Assembly: GCA_023391905.1 (NCBI GenBank)
Contig: JAEWAD010000550.1
Coordinates: 1 to 6,174 of the forward strand
DNA from: Pseudomonadota bacterium
GTDB taxonomy: Bacteria > Pseudomonadota > Alphaproteobacteria > Rhizobiales > Kaistiaceae
DNA: 6,174 nt
Direction: 5' to 3'
The notes under the pieces are model-generated. The model ran no database searches and was not told the origin of the DNA. It was given only the letters and a program-made list of their open reading frames with translations. Positions 5,655 to 6,174 of this stretch are shown here, in pieces. The translations under genes and the position numbers were made by a program. How positions within the stretch are numbered: the stretch's first letter is position 1; each line of letters opens with the position of its first letter.

Positions 5655-6174
5655 GTCGTCCTCTCAAGTCCCTGGGGTCTGCCGCCTTTGGCCTGCGCGT
5701 CTTCCTGCGGCGGAAAGCGGTCGCGAAGCCGCACCGGACCGCAGCATATCGAGAAGAAGTCATAGAAGTAGCGGCGCGTATTGCCCATGACGAACTGATA
5801 ATGCACACGGAAAAGGCTGTTGCGGATGCGGCTGTAGTCCTCCGGCGACAGCATCTCGCGGATGCGCACGTTGAGGACGGAAGGGAAGGACCGTCCCGGC
5901 GCCTTCGGCAACCGCATCAGCCGGGCCGGGTCGGTCTTGTAGAAATTGACCACGTCGGTCAGCGCCTGGAATTCCAGCCAGTCGATGCCGCCGGCAGCCT
6001 GGACGCGGGCGATCCGTTCGCGCAGCTGCTTGGCCGCCGGGTGCAGGCCGAGCTGCAGCACGCAGGAGCCGACGGTGATGATCGAAAGCGGCGCGCCGCG
6101 CCGGGCAAGGTCGGGATCGCGGGCCAAAGCGCGCTCGACCGCCTCGAGCGCGAAGACGCTGCCCTGGCTGTGGC
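5651..6174 (-). CDS. Alpha/beta-hydrolase-like protein, C-terminal part only (5' end outside the window)
   Basis: The frame stays open to the window edge, giving 173 complete visible codons that begin HSQGSVFALEAVERAL. The first two bases of the preceding codon visible at the edge (NGC) fit Gly, making GHSQGS, the GxSxG nucleophile elbow of lipases and esterases followed by the usual small-residue helix. The strand-like APLSIITVGSC (27-37) follows as in this fold. D73 (ALTDVVNFY) and H124 (FRVHYQFVMGN) are reasonable candidates for the acid and base of the triad. A TTG at 6127 could be mistaken for a start but lies after the nucleophile motif and has no reason to be used. The end of the gene overlaps the methyltransferase start by 4 nt. 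The pairing suggests modification of a shared lipid-like substrate. The hydrolase fold is inferred from one motif plus spacing; the true length and domain set are not visible. Confidence 0.75.
   Translation of the reverse strand, partial: HSQGSVFALEAVERALARDPDLARRGAPLSIITVGSCVLQLGLHPAAKQLRERIARVQAAGGIDWLEFQALTDVVNFYKTDPARLMRLPKAPGRSFPSVLNVRIREMLSPEDYSRIRNSLFRVHYQFVMGNTRRYFYDFFSICCGPVRLRDRFPPQEDAQAKGGRPQGLERTT

Noticed and set aside
5271..5765. Plus-strand open frame of 164 codons opposite the methyltransferase
   Set aside because: It is Arg/Asp/His-rich antisense sequence; the minus strand encodes an intact methyltransferase with the RHPMY motif and a good ribosome site.

Overview
The window looks like a chromosomal segment from a high-GC alphaproteobacterium, most likely of the order Hyphomicrobiales (Rhizobiales). 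The evidence is strong G/C bias at third codon positions, an alphaproteobacterial-type Zur operator, a zinc ABC transporter of the AztABC type, an imelysin gene behind a small Cys-containing gene, and a GC-rich palindromic intergenic repeat of a style common in these genomes. The genus cannot be named from sequence reading alone.

Layout. (1) Bases 1-1501, minus strand: an iron-related operon in which a 170-aa uncharacterised cysteine-containing protein (989-1501) is followed by an imelysin/IrpA-like periplasmic protein (1-948), whose C-terminus lies beyond the window. (2) Bases 1502-1936: a divergent control region of about 435 bp without a gene. It holds a perfect FNR/FixK-type box, a 10-bp-arm inverted repeat, a weak Irr-like palindrome and, just before the plus-strand operon, a candidate Zur box overlapping a candidate promoter. 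(3) Bases 1937-4894, plus strand: a four-gene zinc-uptake operon. It starts with a 98-aa histidine-rich protein ending in a membrane segment, followed by the ATPase (aztA), the permease (aztB) and the periplasmic zinc-binding protein (aztC). The genes are tightly packed: a 4-nt gap, then a 1-nt overlap, then a 30-nt gap containing a clear Shine-Dalgarno site. (4) Bases 4895-5063: a convergent intergenic region filled by a compound palindromic repeat. (5) Bases 5064-6174, minus strand: an integral-membrane isoprenylcysteine methyltransferase-like protein, translationally coupled by a 4-nt overlap to the 3' end of an upstream alpha/beta-hydrolase-like gene that starts outside the window.

How the genes work together. 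AztC should capture Zn2+ in the periplasm through three His and one Asp, helped by a long His/Asp loop. AztB should move it across the inner membrane using ATP hydrolysed by AztA. The small His-rich membrane protein probably buffers or hands over zinc at the membrane. Zinc-loaded Zur would shut the operon off. The divergent imelysin operon suggests a shared metal-homeostasis locus, and the FNR/FixK box suggests that oxygen status feeds into at least one side. The most novel element is the small His-rich tail-anchored protein at the head of the operon, in a locus where no aztD-like chaperone gene follows aztC. I see no RNA gene, CRISPR array, insertion sequence or prophage element.
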